A DNA stretch of 8,758 nt from Thermodesulfatator sp. (lineage in GTDB: Bacteria; Desulfobacterota; Thermodesulfobacteria; Thermodesulfobacteriales; Thermodesulfobacteriaceae). The DNA is taken from NCBI GenBank assembly GCA_026993045.1, contig JALWWR010000222.1, positions 1 to 8,758 on the forward strand. Reading direction: 5' to 3'. The position numbers were made by a program, and so were the translations under genes. Shown here one piece after another: positions 7,446-8,758 of the stretch. The notes beneath the pieces were generated by a model. The model did no database searches, had not been told where the DNA came from, and saw only the letters and a list, made by a program, of their open reading frames with translations. Position 1 is the first letter of the stretch; each line of letters starts with the position of its first letter.

Positions 7446-8660
7446 TTACCCCCCTAAGCCTAGAATTTTCTTAAATTTTTTGAGAAAACCTTCTTCCTTT
7501 ATAGGTTCTTCCAAACCCCAATCCAGATAACGATGAGCGTAAAGGACCAGGCCCACCGCGGTGGCTAAACGAGGATGGGAGACCTCTTCGCTTAGGCCTG
7601 ATAGGGCTACCGGATATCCTATTCTTACCGGCAAATCAAAGAGCTGTTCCGCAAACTCCGGGAGCCCACGAAGCAAGGCCGAACCTCCGGTAAAGACCAC
7701 CCCGGAGGAAAGGCGGGCCTTCAAACCGCTGGTCTCAAGGTTGGTGTTGATGATCTCTAAGAGTTCCTGCACCCGGGGTTCCAGAATTTCAGCTAACAGT
7801 CGGCGTGAAAGTTTTCGCGGGGGTTTCTGGCCCAAGGAAGGGACCTCCAGGATCTCGTCTTCGGTTACCAGCTCCGGCAGACAGACCCCGTATTCTTGTT
7901 TCAGGGTCTCAGCAGCCACCCGAGGAGTCCGTAAGCCCACGGTGAGGTCGCTAGTCAAAAGGTCACCCCCCACCGGAATGGAAGTGGTGTAATGGAGAGA
8001 GCCTTCCAAAAAGAGGGCCAAGTCCGTGGTGCCTCCGCCAAAATCGATCAAAGCCACTCCCAGTTCTTTTTCTTCCGGGGTCAAGACCGCTTCGGCTGAA
8101 GCCAAGGCCTGAAGGACCACTGCCTGAGCCTCAAGCCCCGCCTGGGCCAGACACTTGAGTTGGTTCTGGACCGCCGAAGCCGAAGCCGTGATAAGGTGGG
8201 CTTTAACCTCCAAGCGCACCCCACTCATACCCAAAGGCTGAAGGATGCCAGTCTGCTGGTCCACACTGAACTCCTGGGGCAAGACATGCAAGATCACCCG
8301 ATCCTGAGAAAGGTTTACGGCCCGGGCCGCTTCTAACACCCGCTCTATATCCTCTTCTTGGACCTCCCCGGTCCGCAAGGCGATTACCCCGTGGCTGGTG
8401 AGACTTTCTACATGGGAGCCCGCGATCCCAGTAACTACCTCTCGGATCTCTTCGTAAGCCTGTTTTTCCGCCTCCAGCTTGGCTTTCCGAACGCTCTGGG
8501 CCGCCTCCTCGATGTTGATCACCACCCCTTTGCGCAAGCCTTGGGCTGGCACGATACCCAGCCCTAAGGCCCTCAAACCCTCGGATCCTTTCTCCACCAC
8601 TAGGCAACATATCTTGCTGGTTCCCACGTCTATGGCTGCGATAAGATCCGCTCTAGCCAT
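7446..8660 (-). CDS. ftsA: cell division protein FtsA (actin-like membrane tether of FtsZ)
   Basis: FtsA binds the FtsZ tail, anchors the ring to the inner membrane and helps activate septal wall synthesis. The 404 residues contain the actin-fold nucleotide motifs: phosphate 1 IAAIDVGTSKICCLV (7-21), phosphate 2 ALIDFGGGTTDLALF (203-217) and the adenosine motif VVFTGGSALLRGL (321-333). The family-specific 1C region lies about 85-165. The last residues, EEGFLKKFKKILGLGG (389-404), form an amphipathic membrane-targeting helix, so the protein is complete. AGGAGAAG precedes ATG 8660 at good spacing. The start directly abuts the stop of the preceding ftsQ-like frame (TAAATG), and ftsZ follows after 3 nt, the classic ftsQ-ftsA-ftsZ order. 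Confidence 0.97.
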   Translation of the reverse strand: MARADLIAAIDVGTSKICCLVVEKGSEGLRALGLGIVPAQGLRKGVVINIEEAAQSVRKAKLEAEKQAYEEIREVVTGIAGSHVESLTSHGVIALRTGEVQEEDIERVLEAARAVNLSQDRVILHVLPQEFSVDQQTGILQPLGMSGVRLEVKAHLITASASAVQNQLKCLAQAGLEAQAVVLQALASAEAVLTPEEKELGVALIDFGGGTTDLALFLEGSLHYTTSIPVGGDLLTSDLTVGLRTPRVAAETLKQEYGVCLPELVTEDEILEVPSLGQKPPRKLSRRLLAEILEPRVQELLEIINTNLETSGLKARLSSGVVFTGGSALLRGLPEFAEQLFDLPVRIGYPVALSGLSEEVSHPRLATAVGLVLYAHRYLDWGLEEPIKEEGFLKKFKKILGLGG

Positions 8661-8758
8661 TTATTTCTTCTCCTGCCGATAGACTAAAAGGGCCTTTCCT
8701 GGAGGATAGTCCAGGCGAATTTTCTGGGCCTTAGTATACAAACGATTCTGATAAAGGT
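8661..8758 (-). CDS. ftsQ: cell division protein FtsQ, C-terminal end (partial)
   Basis: Only the last 31 codons are inside the window; the gene continues past the right edge. The frame ends ...QKIRLDYPPGKALLVYRQEKK and stops at TAA (complement of 8661-8663), immediately before the ftsA ATG. A closing segment with an alternating R-L-D-Y / L-L-V-Y pattern and basic end resembles the final beta strands of the periplasmic FtsQ/DivIB domain. The other two frames stop early (one within 30 nt, one about 24 codons in). The identification rests mainly on position upstream of ftsA-ftsZ; the POTRA domain and transmembrane helix are outside the window. Confidence 0.75.
   Translation of the reverse strand, partial: LYQNRLYTKAQKIRLDYPPGKALLVYRQEKK

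Noticed and set aside
8203..8610. 135-residue minus-strand open frame inside ftsA in another frame
   Set aside because: ftsA is complete with all motifs in its own frame; the alternative is a Gly/Arg-rich shadow.

Overview
The window looks like chromosomal DNA of a thermophilic, probably Gram-negative, anaerobic-type bacterium. The moderately GC-rich codon use, an oxygen-sensitive class I Fe-S fumarase, an FtsH/FtsA/FtsZ set and a transporter that follows Aquifex aeolicus LeuT almost residue for residue suggest a lineage such as Thermodesulfobacteria or a neighbour of the Aquificota. This placement is inference; no rRNA or other taxonomic marker is present.

Layout. Positions 1-117 hold two direct repeats that resemble the terminal repeats of an IS21/IS481-type insertion sequence, so an element probably ends here. 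A minus-strand gene for a small two-CBS-domain protein follows (124-525). A 70-bp divergent spacer separates it from a plus-strand run of three overlapping genes: a LeuT-type sodium:amino-acid symporter (596-2131), a 42-residue single-helix membrane protein (2121-2249) and the AAA+ replication-recombination protein RarA/MgsA (2203-3555). RarA runs head-on into the minus-strand membrane protease gene ftsH (3552-5432), with stop codons overlapping. A 58-bp divergent spacer separates ftsH from a plus-strand class I fumarate hydratase alpha subunit (5491-6324). That gene again overlaps by stop codons with the minus-strand division cluster ftsQ(partial)-ftsA-ftsZ (8758 down to 6321), which is the distal end of a dcw cluster.

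How the genes relate. ftsQ, ftsA and ftsZ are tightly packed (0-nt and 3-nt gaps) and act together in the divisome: FtsZ forms the ring, FtsA tethers it to the membrane and FtsQ is a scaffold. The transporter and the small membrane protein have the arrangement of an NSS carrier with a MetS-like accessory subunit. ftsH, rarA, the fumarase and the CBS protein are housekeeping or regulatory genes with no obvious shared pathway.

Most of the window is well-known core biology. The observation most worth following is the 42-residue ORF embedded between the LeuT-like gene and rarA, overlapping both. I see no CRISPR array, tRNA, rRNA, phage gene or clear defence system.
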